Source: JBCCEV01 sp039030125 | GTDB taxonomy: Bacteria > Pseudomonadota > Gammaproteobacteria > Ga0077536 | Direction of reading: 5' to 3' | Length of the DNA stretch: 19,720 bases | NCBI GenBank assembly: GCA_039030125.1 | Contig: JBCCEV010000077.1 | Span: forward strand, 1-19,720 | Shown here: piece after piece, positions 8,183-15,509 of the stretch | Layout of the letters: each line of letters begins with the position of its first letter | Position numbering within the stretch: the first letter of the stretch is position 1 | The notes under the pieces: model-generated | Databases searched by the model: none | Seen by the model: only the letters and a program-made list of their open reading frames with translations | Told to the model about the DNA's origin: nothing | Program-made: the position numbers and the translations under genes

Positions 8183-8824
8183 ATGAAATTGTATCTGCTA
8201 TCAAGCATTCTGATATTGCTAGCCGTGATGGCGACACCCTGCGCGATAGCCGAGGAGATGCGTACACCTACTGAAACCGTCGAGGGCGCGATTAACAAGG
8301 TGCTTAAAGCGTTGCGCGATAAGGACCTTGACCAAGAGCAGCAGTGGGAGCAGATTGGCCTGGTGATCAACGCCAATTTCGATTTTCGTTCTATGTCCCA
8401 GAGCGTATTGGCCAACGAATGGCGTTCGGCCAGTGCCGAGGAGAAACGAAGGTTTGTCGAGTATTTTTCGCAATATTTGGAAGACACTTATCGGACCAAG
8501 ATCGAAGCTTATACCGACCAGCACGTCGAATACCTTTCTGAGAACGTGCGGCGTGACCGCGCGGTTGTTGATACCCAAATAGTAACGAGCGCAACCCGCA
8601 TACCGGTGACTTACCGATTGCGCGTCCATCAAGATCGATGGTTAGCCTACGACGTCGTTATTGAGGGAATTAGTCTGGTTGCGAATTACCGCAATACCTT
8701 CAGCGCAATTGTTAAGTCCGAAGGCGTTGAGGGCCTGCTTGCCAATTTGGAAGGCCGGATTGCGGCTTACAAGAACGAGCGCGAGTCGCGCAAAGAAGAA
8801 ACCTACGACGACTCTGCGTACTGA
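8183..8824 (+). CDS. MlaC-type phospholipid-binding ABC transporter protein (lone paralogue)
   Basis: A 213-residue exported protein of the MlaC/Ttg2D family, which carries phospholipid between outer-membrane and inner-membrane Mla complexes in the periplasm. A signal peptide is evident (MKLYLLSSILILLAVMATPCAIAEE). Family segments are the ANFDFRSMSQSVLANEWRSA stretch, FVEYFSQYLEDTY, RIPVTYRL, WLAYDVVIEGISLVANYR and FSAIVKSEGVEGLLANLE. AGGGG at 8172-8176 lies six bases before the ATG. The charged tail after residue about 193 is an extension absent from the neighbouring paralogue. It faces mlaC of the main operon with its stop codon directly touching the other stop codon. It is 39 bases downstream of ileS and may be read from the ileS transcript. 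Confidence 0.9.
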   Translation: MKLYLLSSILILLAVMATPCAIAEEMRTPTETVEGAINKVLKALRDKDLDQEQQWEQIGLVINANFDFRSMSQSVLANEWRSASAEEKRRFVEYFSQYLEDTYRTKIEAYTDQHVEYLSENVRRDRAVVDTQIVTSATRIPVTYRLRVHQDRWLAYDVVIEGISLVANYRNTFSAIVKSEGVEGLLANLEGRIAAYKNERESRKEETYDDSAY

Positions 8825-9451
8825 TTATTGGTCGGTGGAGCTTTGTGCCACTTTGATTTCAAGATCGTCGATGAGGCCTTCGATCCCTTTGTTTCGCACG
8901 ATGCTTTGAAAACTTCCGCGATAGTTCCGCACTAAGCTGATCTGCTCCACGACGACATCGTACGCCATCCACACGCCGTCGCGGTCATACATTTTGTAGT
9001 CGACCGGGATATCAACGGTATTGGTTTTAATCAGGGTTTTAACTGTGGTGAGTTTCTCGGAGCGCTTTTTCTCACCCAGGTATTCCACGGTTTCATTGCT
9101 GTAACCCGAAATCTTGCGCCAATAGATATTGCTCAGTAGATCCTTAAAGAGCTCAGTAAATTTGCGCTGTTGCGGTTTGCTGGCCTTCGACCAATTGGTG
9201 GCGAGAACGCGGTTGGCCATCGCGCGAAAATCAAAGTGTTTGTAGATGAGGCCCTTGACTTGTCGTAGCTGCATTTCCTCGGACAAACTGTCATCGGCTA
9301 AGGCGTTTATGATCCCATCAACAGTGATTTTCACTGTTTCCTCGGCTGTCGCCGGAGCGTCCGCCGCATGGCTGAAAACCGGCCCTAGCAGGGTTAAAGC
9401 GAGCAAGGCGGCGCAGTGGGTGCGAATTCGCGGGATATTCCGAGCAAACAT
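8825..9451 (-). CDS. mlaC: MlaC periplasmic phospholipid-binding protein of the mla operon
   Basis: A 208-residue exported protein with a signal peptide ending near FSHAADA. It is the last gene of the mlaFEDC set and is predicted to shuttle phospholipid through the periplasm to the MlaFED importer. It shares with the converging paralogue the pattern HFDFRAMANRVLATNWSKAS, VDIPVDYKMYD, WMAYDVVVEQISLVRNYR and FQSIVRNKGIEGLIDDLE. The ATG at 9451 gives a clean signal peptide and has AAAGAGA upstream, leaving ten bases after the mlaD stop; another in-frame start at 9478 would overlap mlaD and add nine residues. No mlaB follows; the next base is the stop codon of the opposing gene. Confidence 0.92.
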   Translation of the reverse strand: MFARNIPRIRTHCAALLALTLLGPVFSHAADAPATAEETVKITVDGIINALADDSLSEEMQLRQVKGLIYKHFDFRAMANRVLATNWSKASKPQQRKFTELFKDLLSNIYWRKISGYSNETVEYLGEKKRSEKLTTVKTLIKTNTVDIPVDYKMYDRDGVWMAYDVVVEQISLVRNYRGSFQSIVRNKGIEGLIDDLEIKVAQSSTDQ

Positions 9452-9461
9452 GGCGATCTCT

Positions 9462-9911
9462 TTATTCTGTGCTTTCAAAAATGTATTTGCTGATTAATTC
9501 TTCAAGGCTTATCGAAGATTCGGTCTCGAAGATAACGTCGCCATCTTCGAGCATGACCTCGGACCCGCCAGGCGTAATTTTGACAAACTTATCACCAATG
9601 ATCCCCTCAGTACGGATCGAGGCGATCGCGTCTTCTTGCAGGGTGACCCTCGGATCAAGCGCCAGGCTTACGACGGATTCGTAGCTCTCAAAATCGAGCT
9701 CAATATTATCAACCTTGCCGACCCGGACCCCTCCGATTTCGATAAACGCCCCCGGTTTTAATCCTGATGAGGATACGAAACGTGCTTCTAGGCGGTAGGC
9801 TTGAGAGCCGAAAATATCGAGGTCGCCAAGCTTTACCGCCATATAACTCAGGCACAATAAGCCGATGACCATGAACACGCCGACGGATGCTTCTACCCGA
9901 TTGTTACTCAT
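9462..9911 (-). CDS. mlaD: MlaD, MCE-domain inner-membrane anchored lipid transport protein
   Basis: A 149-residue protein with one N-terminal membrane anchor (about residues 9-26) and a single MCE domain (about 39-118: YRLEARFVSSSGLKPGAFIEIGGVRVGKV and the IRTEGIIGDKFVKITPGG end). MlaD forms a hexameric ring in the periplasm on top of the MlaE permease and passes phospholipid through its pore. The length is slightly short of the E. coli protein but normal for the family. GGAGAG stands just before the ATG. It lies between mlaE (18 bases upstream) and mlaC. Confidence 0.95.
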   Translation of the reverse strand: MSNNRVEASVGVFMVIGLLCLSYMAVKLGDLDIFGSQAYRLEARFVSSSGLKPGAFIEIGGVRVGKVDNIELDFESYESVVSLALDPRVTLQEDAIASIRTEGIIGDKFVKITPGGSEVMLEDGDVIFETESSISLEELISKYIFESTE

Positions 9912-9929
9912 CGTTCTCTCCGGTTGACG

Positions 9930-10718
9930 CTAGAGCATTAGCGCACTAATTAAATAGTCAGCAAATAGAATACTAATCGAGGCTATGACAACGGCATCCG
10001 TTGTGGTTCGGCTTACACCTTCGGCGCCGAAGGCAGGTTCGCGCCCGAGGTGCATCAAAAAAGCTTTGCCGGTGCACACCCAGGCAATAATGGCGCCGAA
10101 CACCGTGGCTTTAGTGAGATTCATCGCTAAATCACGCCACAGAACACTGTCGGCCATGCTCACGAAATAAGCACCTTCGCTGAGATCGAAAATGACAACG
10201 CCCACAAACCATCCGCCGCCGATACCGATGATATTAAAGAGCGCCGTGAGCAGCGGAACTGCAATGACGGTGGCGATAAATCGCGGAGTGACCAAATAGG
10301 CATAGGCATCAATCGCCATGCATTCAATCGCGTCAATTTGATTGTCGCTGCGCATGATGCCGAGTTCGGCACACATCGCCGATCCGGCCCGCCCGATCAC
10401 TATCAAGGCCGTTAGCACTGGTGCTAATTCCCGGATCAGACTTAGTCCAACCGCAGAACCGAGCAGACTCACCGAGCCAAAACGAACCAAGGTGTCATAG
10501 AACTGTAGCGCCACCACCATTCCGACGAACGCGCCAGCTACGCCGATAACCAACATCGAGCGCGCGCCAATGAAATGGATTTGGCGGATGAGAACCCCGA
10601 TCTGCAAGCGTTGTGTGACGCCAGCCATGATCATCCGCCAAAAGAAGATCCCCATGCGGCCAAGGCCTTGCAGGCGTTCGAATACGCTGTCACGCGCACT
10701 GGCAGTCAGGGTTGGCAT
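9930..10718 (-). CDS. mlaE: MlaE, phospholipid transporter permease
   Basis: A 262-residue polytopic inner-membrane protein of the MlaE/YrbE permease family, the membrane core of the MlaFEDB ABC transporter. The N-terminal amphipathic region is followed by about five or six hydrophobic segments. Conserved stretches include the FIGARSMLVIGVAGAFVGMV segment, RELAPVLTALIVIGRAGSAM, AELGIMRSDNQIDAIECMAI (the coupling region) and the VTPRFIATVIAVPLLT helix. It starts three bases after the mlaF stop codon, so translation is probably coupled; no strong ribosome site is visible. Confidence 0.96.
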   Translation of the reverse strand: MPTLTASARDSVFERLQGLGRMGIFFWRMIMAGVTQRLQIGVLIRQIHFIGARSMLVIGVAGAFVGMVVALQFYDTLVRFGSVSLLGSAVGLSLIRELAPVLTALIVIGRAGSAMCAELGIMRSDNQIDAIECMAIDAYAYLVTPRFIATVIAVPLLTALFNIIGIGGGWFVGVVIFDLSEGAYFVSMADSVLWRDLAMNLTKATVFGAIIAWVCTGKAFLMHLGREPAFGAEGVSRTTTDAVVIASISILFADYLISALML

Positions 10719-10721
10719 TGT

Positions 10722-11540
10722 TCAATCATCGGAAGTTTCACCCGTTAGCCGTGAGAGGTAGGTCTCCGCGTCGATGCCATCGCTCATCGCGCGACGCGCC
10801 AACAGTGCTTGCACTGCGGGGTCTTCAGAGCGCCGGATTTCATCCACGTTTCCAATTGCGCGGATTTTCCCGTCGCCGATGACCATGATCCGATCAGCGA
10901 TTTTCAGCGCGCTCTCAAGCTCATGGGTAATGACAATAATGGTCATGGATAGCGAGTCTCGCAAGCGCAAGATCAACTGATCCAGCTCAACCGCCGTGAC
11001 TGGGTCAAGACCCGCGGACGGCTCATCAAAGAACAGAACCGATGGATCGGTGATCACCGCGCGCGCCAGTCCAGCTCGTTTTAACATGCCACCGGAGAGC
11101 TGTGCAGGCATATAGTCTTCGGCGCCCGACAGGTTCATTAACTCAAGCTTGAGGCGGCACATGATCCGGATGGTTGCCGGGTCGAGCTTGGTATGTTGCT
11201 TGAGGGGCAGCTCGATGTTGTCTGCCACCGACATGGAATTGATTAAGGCACCCGATTGGAACGCCACTCCAATCTTTTTTCTGAGATCGATGAGCTCAGC
11301 GCGTGAGATATCGAAAATCGATCTGCCGAGAAGCTCAATGTGACCGCTGGTGGGCTCTGCAAGTCCAATAAGATGGCGCAATAGTGTCGTTTTTCCGGAA
11401 CCACTGGAACCCATGATCACGAATATTTCGCCTTGCTCTACTGCAAAGCTGATGTCGTCGTGGATTCTCGTCTGCCCGTATTGGGAGACCAGATTGCGGA
11501 CCACGACGGGCGCGCCGGTGTCGTCGTTAGCGGTATTCAC
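10722..11540 (-). CDS. mlaF: MlaF, phospholipid transporter ATPase
   Basis: A 272-residue cytosolic ABC ATPase that drives MlaE-mediated lipid movement. Walker A is GSSGSGKTT (residues about 44-52), the Q-loop is in GVAFQSGAL, the ABC signature is QLSGGMLKRAGLARA, Walker B is VLFFDEPSAGLDP, and the switch histidine is in ITHELESA. The EPSAGLDP form and the C-terminal extension that follows VQALLARR are typical of MlaF. The start is GTG at 11540 without a clear ribosome site; the upstream frame closes at 11582. It is the first gene of the mlaFEDC operon and is divergent from the XdhC-like gene. The 124-base divergent gap holds an AT-rich core (about 11571-11602) that may contain promoters for both directions; a minus-strand CATAAT (11582-11587) is the best -10 candidate, without a good -35. 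Confidence 0.96.
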   Translation of the reverse strand: MNTANDDTGAPVVVRNLVSQYGQTRIHDDISFAVEQGEIFVIMGSSGSGKTTLLRHLIGLAEPTSGHIELLGRSIFDISRAELIDLRKKIGVAFQSGALINSMSVADNIELPLKQHTKLDPATIRIMCRLKLELMNLSGAEDYMPAQLSGGMLKRAGLARAVITDPSVLFFDEPSAGLDPVTAVELDQLILRLRDSLSMTIIVITHELESALKIADRIMVIGDGKIRAIGNVDEIRRSEDPAVQALLARRAMSDGIDAETYLSRLTGETSDD

Positions 11541-11664
11541 GGTTGGGTGTGTGGCTATGGGGATGGCCGCGTTAAATCGTTATTATGATCGGTATTATTA
11601 TTGGGAACGTAGTGTAGGCGTTTCGCGCGTGCTTTGCGAAACGTCATTGCGCCGGCTGGCGTTC

Positions 11665-12630
11665 ATGGATTTAGAAACCTCAACATTGCTCGATTTCTTA
11701 AGCGACCGTCAGGCGGCCGGCAGCAAGGTATTGCTGGCTACCGTGGCGCACACCTGGGGCTCATCACCGCGACCAGCGGGCGCGATGATGGCCATCGATG
11801 ACGCAGGTGCATTCGTAGGCTCAGTGTCCGGTGGCTGCATCGAATCCGAGCTCATCGATAAGGTCTCGTGCGAGTTTCCCGAGACGTTAATGACCTGGCA
11901 TTACTCTTCCGACGACAACCGGTCGCTGCCCTGCGGCGGAAAGCTTGATCTCGTCATTGAACCGCGGCCAAAAGATGAGCGTCTTAGCACGCTGCGCGCG
12001 CTTGCTATGGAGAATCGGAGAGTAAAAACGACGTTCGATTTGGCCCAGCAGGTGGTCCAGGTCGATGCAGCCGATACCGAAGAAGTGGGGTCGATCGGTG
12101 ATGGGCGGGTGGTGGTGATCCGCGAACCTCAGTGGCGTTTGCTAATCGCTGGAGCGGGCGAATTATCGGCGCTGGTTTGCCGGATGGCGCTAATGTTGGG
12201 CTACGCGGTTGAGGTTTGCGAACCGCGTGAAGCGTATCGGTTCTCATGGCCTGTCGAAGAGGTGCCAGTTGCGCCTGCCATGCCCGATGATTGGTTGCTG
12301 GCGGCGGGCGTCACCGAGACCACCGCGATCGTGGCCCTGACTCACGATCCCAAGGTCGACGATTTAGCAATGCTCGCGGCGGTGGAGACGAATGCCTTTT
12401 ACGTCGGTGCCTTGGGTTCGGCGCGCACCAGCAACAAGCGGCGAACACGGCTACGCGAGCACTTTGATCTCTCCACACAAGCCTTAAGTCGAATTGTCGG
12501 GCCGATCGGCATTGACTTAGGGACGCGTCGCGCCCCAGAAATCGCACTTGCGGTGATGGCGGACATCACCGCGCGGCGCAACGCGGTAAGTATCGAGTCG
12601 TCGCGCGTGGTTAAGGCCGTGAGCGATTAA
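11665..12630 (+). CDS. XdhC/CoxI family molybdenum-cofactor maturation protein
   Basis: A 321-residue protein of the XdhC family. XdhC binds molybdenum cofactor, helps its sulfuration and delivers it to xanthine dehydrogenase-type molybdoenzymes in the cytosol. The N-terminal XdhC/CoxI domain shows LLATVAHTWGSSPRPAGAMM and the conserved SGGCIESEL with its cysteine (about residue 56). The C-terminal Rossmann-like domain begins at LLIAGAGELSALVCRMALMLGY and continues with VVALTHDPKVDD-type and YVGALGSARTSNKRRTRL segments. The ATG at 11665 starts the conserved domain; the frame is open further upstream, but that part is antisense to mlaF. No molybdoenzyme genes lie in the window. The next gene, MocA-like, is a logical partner and overlaps or touches the stop codon. 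Confidence 0.88.
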   Translation: MDLETSTLLDFLSDRQAAGSKVLLATVAHTWGSSPRPAGAMMAIDDAGAFVGSVSGGCIESELIDKVSCEFPETLMTWHYSSDDNRSLPCGGKLDLVIEPRPKDERLSTLRALAMENRRVKTTFDLAQQVVQVDAADTEEVGSIGDGRVVVIREPQWRLLIAGAGELSALVCRMALMLGYAVEVCEPREAYRFSWPVEEVPVAPAMPDDWLLAAGVTETTAIVALTHDPKVDDLAMLAAVETNAFYVGALGSARTSNKRRTRLREHFDLSTQALSRIVGPIGIDLGTRRAPEIALAVMADITARRNAVSIESSRVVKAVSD

Positions 12631-13207
12631 GCTTCAAGGGCTGTTATTGGCTGCCGGCCAAGGCCGGCGATTTGGCGGCGATAAATTGGTGGCCCCACTG
12701 GGGCGCTCGACCGTCGGCTTAACCGCCGCAAACCACCTGCGTGATGCGCTTGCCAACGTTCTGGTCGTGGTGCGCTCGCTTACCGACAACAACGCTGCGA
12801 TGTTCGCAGCCGAAGGCTTTGAGGTGATCGGCTGCGAGCGGGCGGTGGAGGGCATGGGATGCAGTCTGGCTTGTGGGGTAAGGGCTTCGTGCGGAGCTGA
12901 AGGTTGGTTGATCGCACTTGCTGATATGCCGTTTCTGAGTCCGCTGACGATTGCTGCCGTGGCACAGGCCATTGACGATCCCCGTGGCATTGCCGTTGCT
13001 CGCTACGCCTCTCGGTTAGGCCACCCGGTCGGTTTTGGCAGTGCCTATCAGGCTGAGCTGGAGGCTTGCGGCGGCGATAGGGGGGCCCGGGACCTGTTTG
13101 CAAAGCATGCAGGGCAGGTAACTCATGTCGATGTCGAAGACGAGGGTGTCGTGCGAGACATTGACCGGCGCGAGGACCTGACGGGCGGGGTTGGTTTAAG
13201 CAACTAG
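12626..13207 (+). CDS. MocA/MobA-like molybdenum cofactor nucleotidyltransferase
   Basis: A 193-residue nucleotidyltransferase-fold protein, most like MocA, which adds CMP (or GMP in MobA) to molybdopterin cofactor. The nucleotide-binding signature LLLAAGQGRRFGGDKL is at the N-terminus; ALADMPFLSP carries the metal-binding Asp, and RLGHPVGFG, GGDRGARDLF and DIDRREDL follow in the family order. The start is problematic: the only later start-like codon (TTG at 12647) would cut the first beta strand, while an ATT at 12626 overlaps the XdhC stop (ATTAA) and gives a full N-terminus MKLQGLLLAAG. AAGG at 12613-12616 lies nine bases upstream of the ATT. CTG at 12641 is another option. The 3' end overlaps the opposing GGDEF-EAL gene by 12 bases. 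Confidence 0.85.
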   Translation: MKLQGLLLAAGQGRRFGGDKLVAPLGRSTVGLTAANHLRDALANVLVVVRSLTDNNAAMFAAEGFEVIGCERAVEGMGCSLACGVRASCGAEGWLIALADMPFLSPLTIAAVAQAIDDPRGIAVARYASRLGHPVGFGSAYQAELEACGGDRGARDLFAKHAGQVTHVDVEDEGVVRDIDRREDLTGGVGLSN

Positions 13208-15346
13208 GATTTCGTCAAGCGGCGCCGGTCTACCAAAATGAAAGCCCTGCGCGTAATCAACACCAATCGCGCGCAGCTCATCAAGCGTCACATCATCTTC
13301 CACGAACTCGGCGATGGTCTTCTTGCCCATAACGTGACCGATTTCGTTAATCGCGCGCACCATCGCTAAATCAATCGAATCGTTCGCCATGTCACGGACA
13401 AAGGCACCATCGATTTTCAAGAAATCCACCGGCAGATGTTTGAGATAGGCTAGCGAAGAGAAACCACGCCCAAAATCGTCCAGTGCGAACCAACAACCGA
13501 GTTCCTTGAGTTGCGCGATAAAACGCGAGGCCTGAATCAAATCGGAAATCGCTGCGGACTCGGTGATTTCGAAACAAAATTTTGTGGGTGAGATCGAACT
13601 GCGCTCGAAACGGCTGATGATAAATTCGAGCATTTCGTCATTACCAATCGACTGGCCGGAGAGATTGATCCCCAGAATATTGATATGGGTGAGTAGTTCT
13701 GGATTTTCCGCCAGCCAATTGAAGACGCGCGCGATCACCCAACGATCGAGGCGGCCAGCGAGGTTGTAGCGCTCGGCTGCCGGTAAAAACTCATGCGGCA
13801 TGATAATGGCGCCGTTTTCATCATGCATGCGCACCAGCAATTCGTAGTGGGCGCCATTGGCCTGTGGTGCACTCTGCAGTGGGGTGATGGCTTGAAACCT
13901 CAAGTCAAATCGATCATCGGCCAGCGCGTCGTTGATCCGCGTGGCCCATCGCATTTCCCCATGGTGGGTAGTTACCAACTGATTATCTTCTTGATAGGTA
14001 TGGATCCGGTTTCGACCCGAGTCTTTAGCGGCGTAACAAGCGGTATCGGCCATACTTAGAACATTGCTGGTGCTTTCGCAGGCGCGATTGATGGGCACGA
14101 TGCCGACACTGGCGGAAAGCTTATGCCGGTTACCCTCCCACGAGAAAGAATGATTTTCGATCGCTTGGCGCAGCGCCTCTGCGGCAGCACGCGCGGCCTG
14201 GGCCGGGCAATCTTCGATCAAAATCGCGAATTCATCGCCTCCGATCCGCGCAATCGTATCCCGTTTTCGAACGATTGATTTTAGGATCCGCGCCAACTGC
14301 CGCAGCAATTCATCTCCTGCATCGTGCCCGCAGGTGTCGTTAATGATTTTGAATTGGTCAAGATCGACAATCGCGAGGGAATGCTCGGTACCTTCGGCAT
14401 GCGCGCTTTCGATGACTTGAGTCAGACGCTCCTCAAGCATGCGGCGGTTCGCAAGGCCGGTTAGATCGTCGTGTTGGGATTTGAAATTAAGCTGCTCGGT
14501 CAAACGATAGGTGTCGTCAATATCCTCACAGGTCATCAAGACCATTAAATTGCCGTTGTCGCCGATCGCCCGCGCAGTAGTGCGCATCCAAAATGCGCTA
14601 CCGTCGCGGCGCAGCATACGAACTTCCCAACGATGTAGCCGGCCCGGGATTTCAATTGCATTCTTCAAATATTCATCTGCGGTGAGTCGGTCTTCCTCAA
14701 CGTAGAGATCGAGCGCCGGGCGACCTTCAAGCTCATTACGGCCGTATCCCAAGGTCGTAAGTCCGAACCGGTTGGCGTATAAGATTGTGGCATCGCGGTC
14801 GAGCGTGAAACAGGTCATTGGCGTGTTGTCATAGATCACGCTGTATCGCAGTTGATCATGGCCAAACTCATCAGCTCTGAGCTGCGGACCATCGAGCGTG
14901 AGGTTCATTCGGTCGATTGGTTCTGCCGCGTCTTCGCCCGTTTCCTGAACGCGCAGTCGCGCTATCGATTCTTTAAGCGTGAGTTGAGTCTTTATCCTAG
15001 CCAGGAGCACGGGCATGTCGCCCGGTTTCACAATGTAGTCGTTGGCGCCGAGTTCAAGCGTTCGATTGATGTCGGACTTGTCGCCGCTTGCCGCCAGCAT
15101 GATTACGGGCAGTTCGTTTTCCGAGTAGGTGTGGCGTATGCGTTCAAGCACCTCGTCGCCACCAATCCCCGGCATTTGGAGGTCGAGGATCACCAGATCA
15201 AAAGGCTGATCTTCGATGAGTTGGAGCGCTTGTGCGCCATCACAGGCGGTTGCGACGCTGAACCCTTTCGCTGAGAGGCGAACGGAAATCGCCTTGCGGA
15301 TTGTGGGGTTGTCATCAACCGCGAGCACACAGGCGGAGCGCGTCAT
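13196..15346 (-). CDS. Response regulator with PAS, GGDEF and EAL domains
   Basis: A 716-residue cytosolic c-di-GMP turnover protein. Domains in order: REC (about 5-122; acidic pair in VDDN, phospho-acceptor Asp55 in LDLQMPG, Lys107), PAS (about 165-280), GGDEF (about 285-450) and EAL (about 465-710). The GGDEF motif is intact (RIGGDEF, about 366-372), and RKRD five residues before it forms an inhibitory I-site. The EAL domain has ELL in place of EAL but keeps the catalytic glutamates and aspartates (NLSGQSI, FEITES, LDDFGRGFSSL, FLKID, AEFVED), so phosphodiesterase activity is likely; the net activity cannot be told. In REC the usual Thr/Ser of the xLTA switch is Ala (MLAAS). The ATG at 15346 has GGAGG four bases upstream; a longer frame starting at 15409 is rejected. 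Confidence 0.94.
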   Translation of the reverse strand: MTRSACVLAVDDNPTIRKAISVRLSAKGFSVATACDGAQALQLIEDQPFDLVILDLQMPGIGGDEVLERIRHTYSENELPVIMLAASGDKSDINRTLELGANDYIVKPGDMPVLLARIKTQLTLKESIARLRVQETGEDAAEPIDRMNLTLDGPQLRADEFGHDQLRYSVIYDNTPMTCFTLDRDATILYANRFGLTTLGYGRNELEGRPALDLYVEEDRLTADEYLKNAIEIPGRLHRWEVRMLRRDGSAFWMRTTARAIGDNGNLMVLMTCEDIDDTYRLTEQLNFKSQHDDLTGLANRRMLEERLTQVIESAHAEGTEHSLAIVDLDQFKIINDTCGHDAGDELLRQLARILKSIVRKRDTIARIGGDEFAILIEDCPAQAARAAAEALRQAIENHSFSWEGNRHKLSASVGIVPINRACESTSNVLSMADTACYAAKDSGRNRIHTYQEDNQLVTTHHGEMRWATRINDALADDRFDLRFQAITPLQSAPQANGAHYELLVRMHDENGAIIMPHEFLPAAERYNLAGRLDRWVIARVFNWLAENPELLTHINILGINLSGQSIGNDEMLEFIISRFERSSISPTKFCFEITESAAISDLIQASRFIAQLKELGCWFALDDFGRGFSSLAYLKHLPVDFLKIDGAFVRDMANDSIDLAMVRAINEIGHVMGKKTIAEFVEDDVTLDELRAIGVDYAQGFHFGRPAPLDEILVA

Positions 15347-15361
15347 ACTACCTCCGAGGAA

Positions 15362-15430
15362 TCTAAACAATATCTGACCTGATCCGACCATGCGGGCCGG
15401 GGCCGTCAAGTTTAGACGCTCTGGTCGGAT
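15362..15430 (-). promoter_or_regulatory. Interleaved inverted repeats, possible leader pseudoknot of the GGDEF-EAL gene
   Basis: Read on the minus strand, ATCCGACCA (15430-15422) pairs perfectly with TGGTCGGAT (15390-15382), and TCTAAAC (15416-15410) pairs perfectly with GTTTAGA (15368-15362). The order is A-B-A'-B', the layout of an H-type RNA pseudoknot with loops of about 5, 19 and 13 bases. The last arm ends about five bases before the GGAGG ribosome site, so folding could hide or expose it. Alternatively the two dyads may be protein-binding sites in DNA. It matches no riboswitch class known to me. Confidence 0.35.
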
Positions 15431-15509
15431 AGCCGCAATAAAATTCTTAGTCTGGGAAGGGAGTTATCTAAAAGATTTGAGAAGCCGCTTTCAAAATGTT
15501 GCGGATCTT

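Noticed and set aside
11350..11664. N-terminal extension of the XdhC-like gene in an open frame
   Set aside because: This part is antisense to mlaF and the divergent promoter region; the conserved XdhC domain starts at the ATG at 11665.
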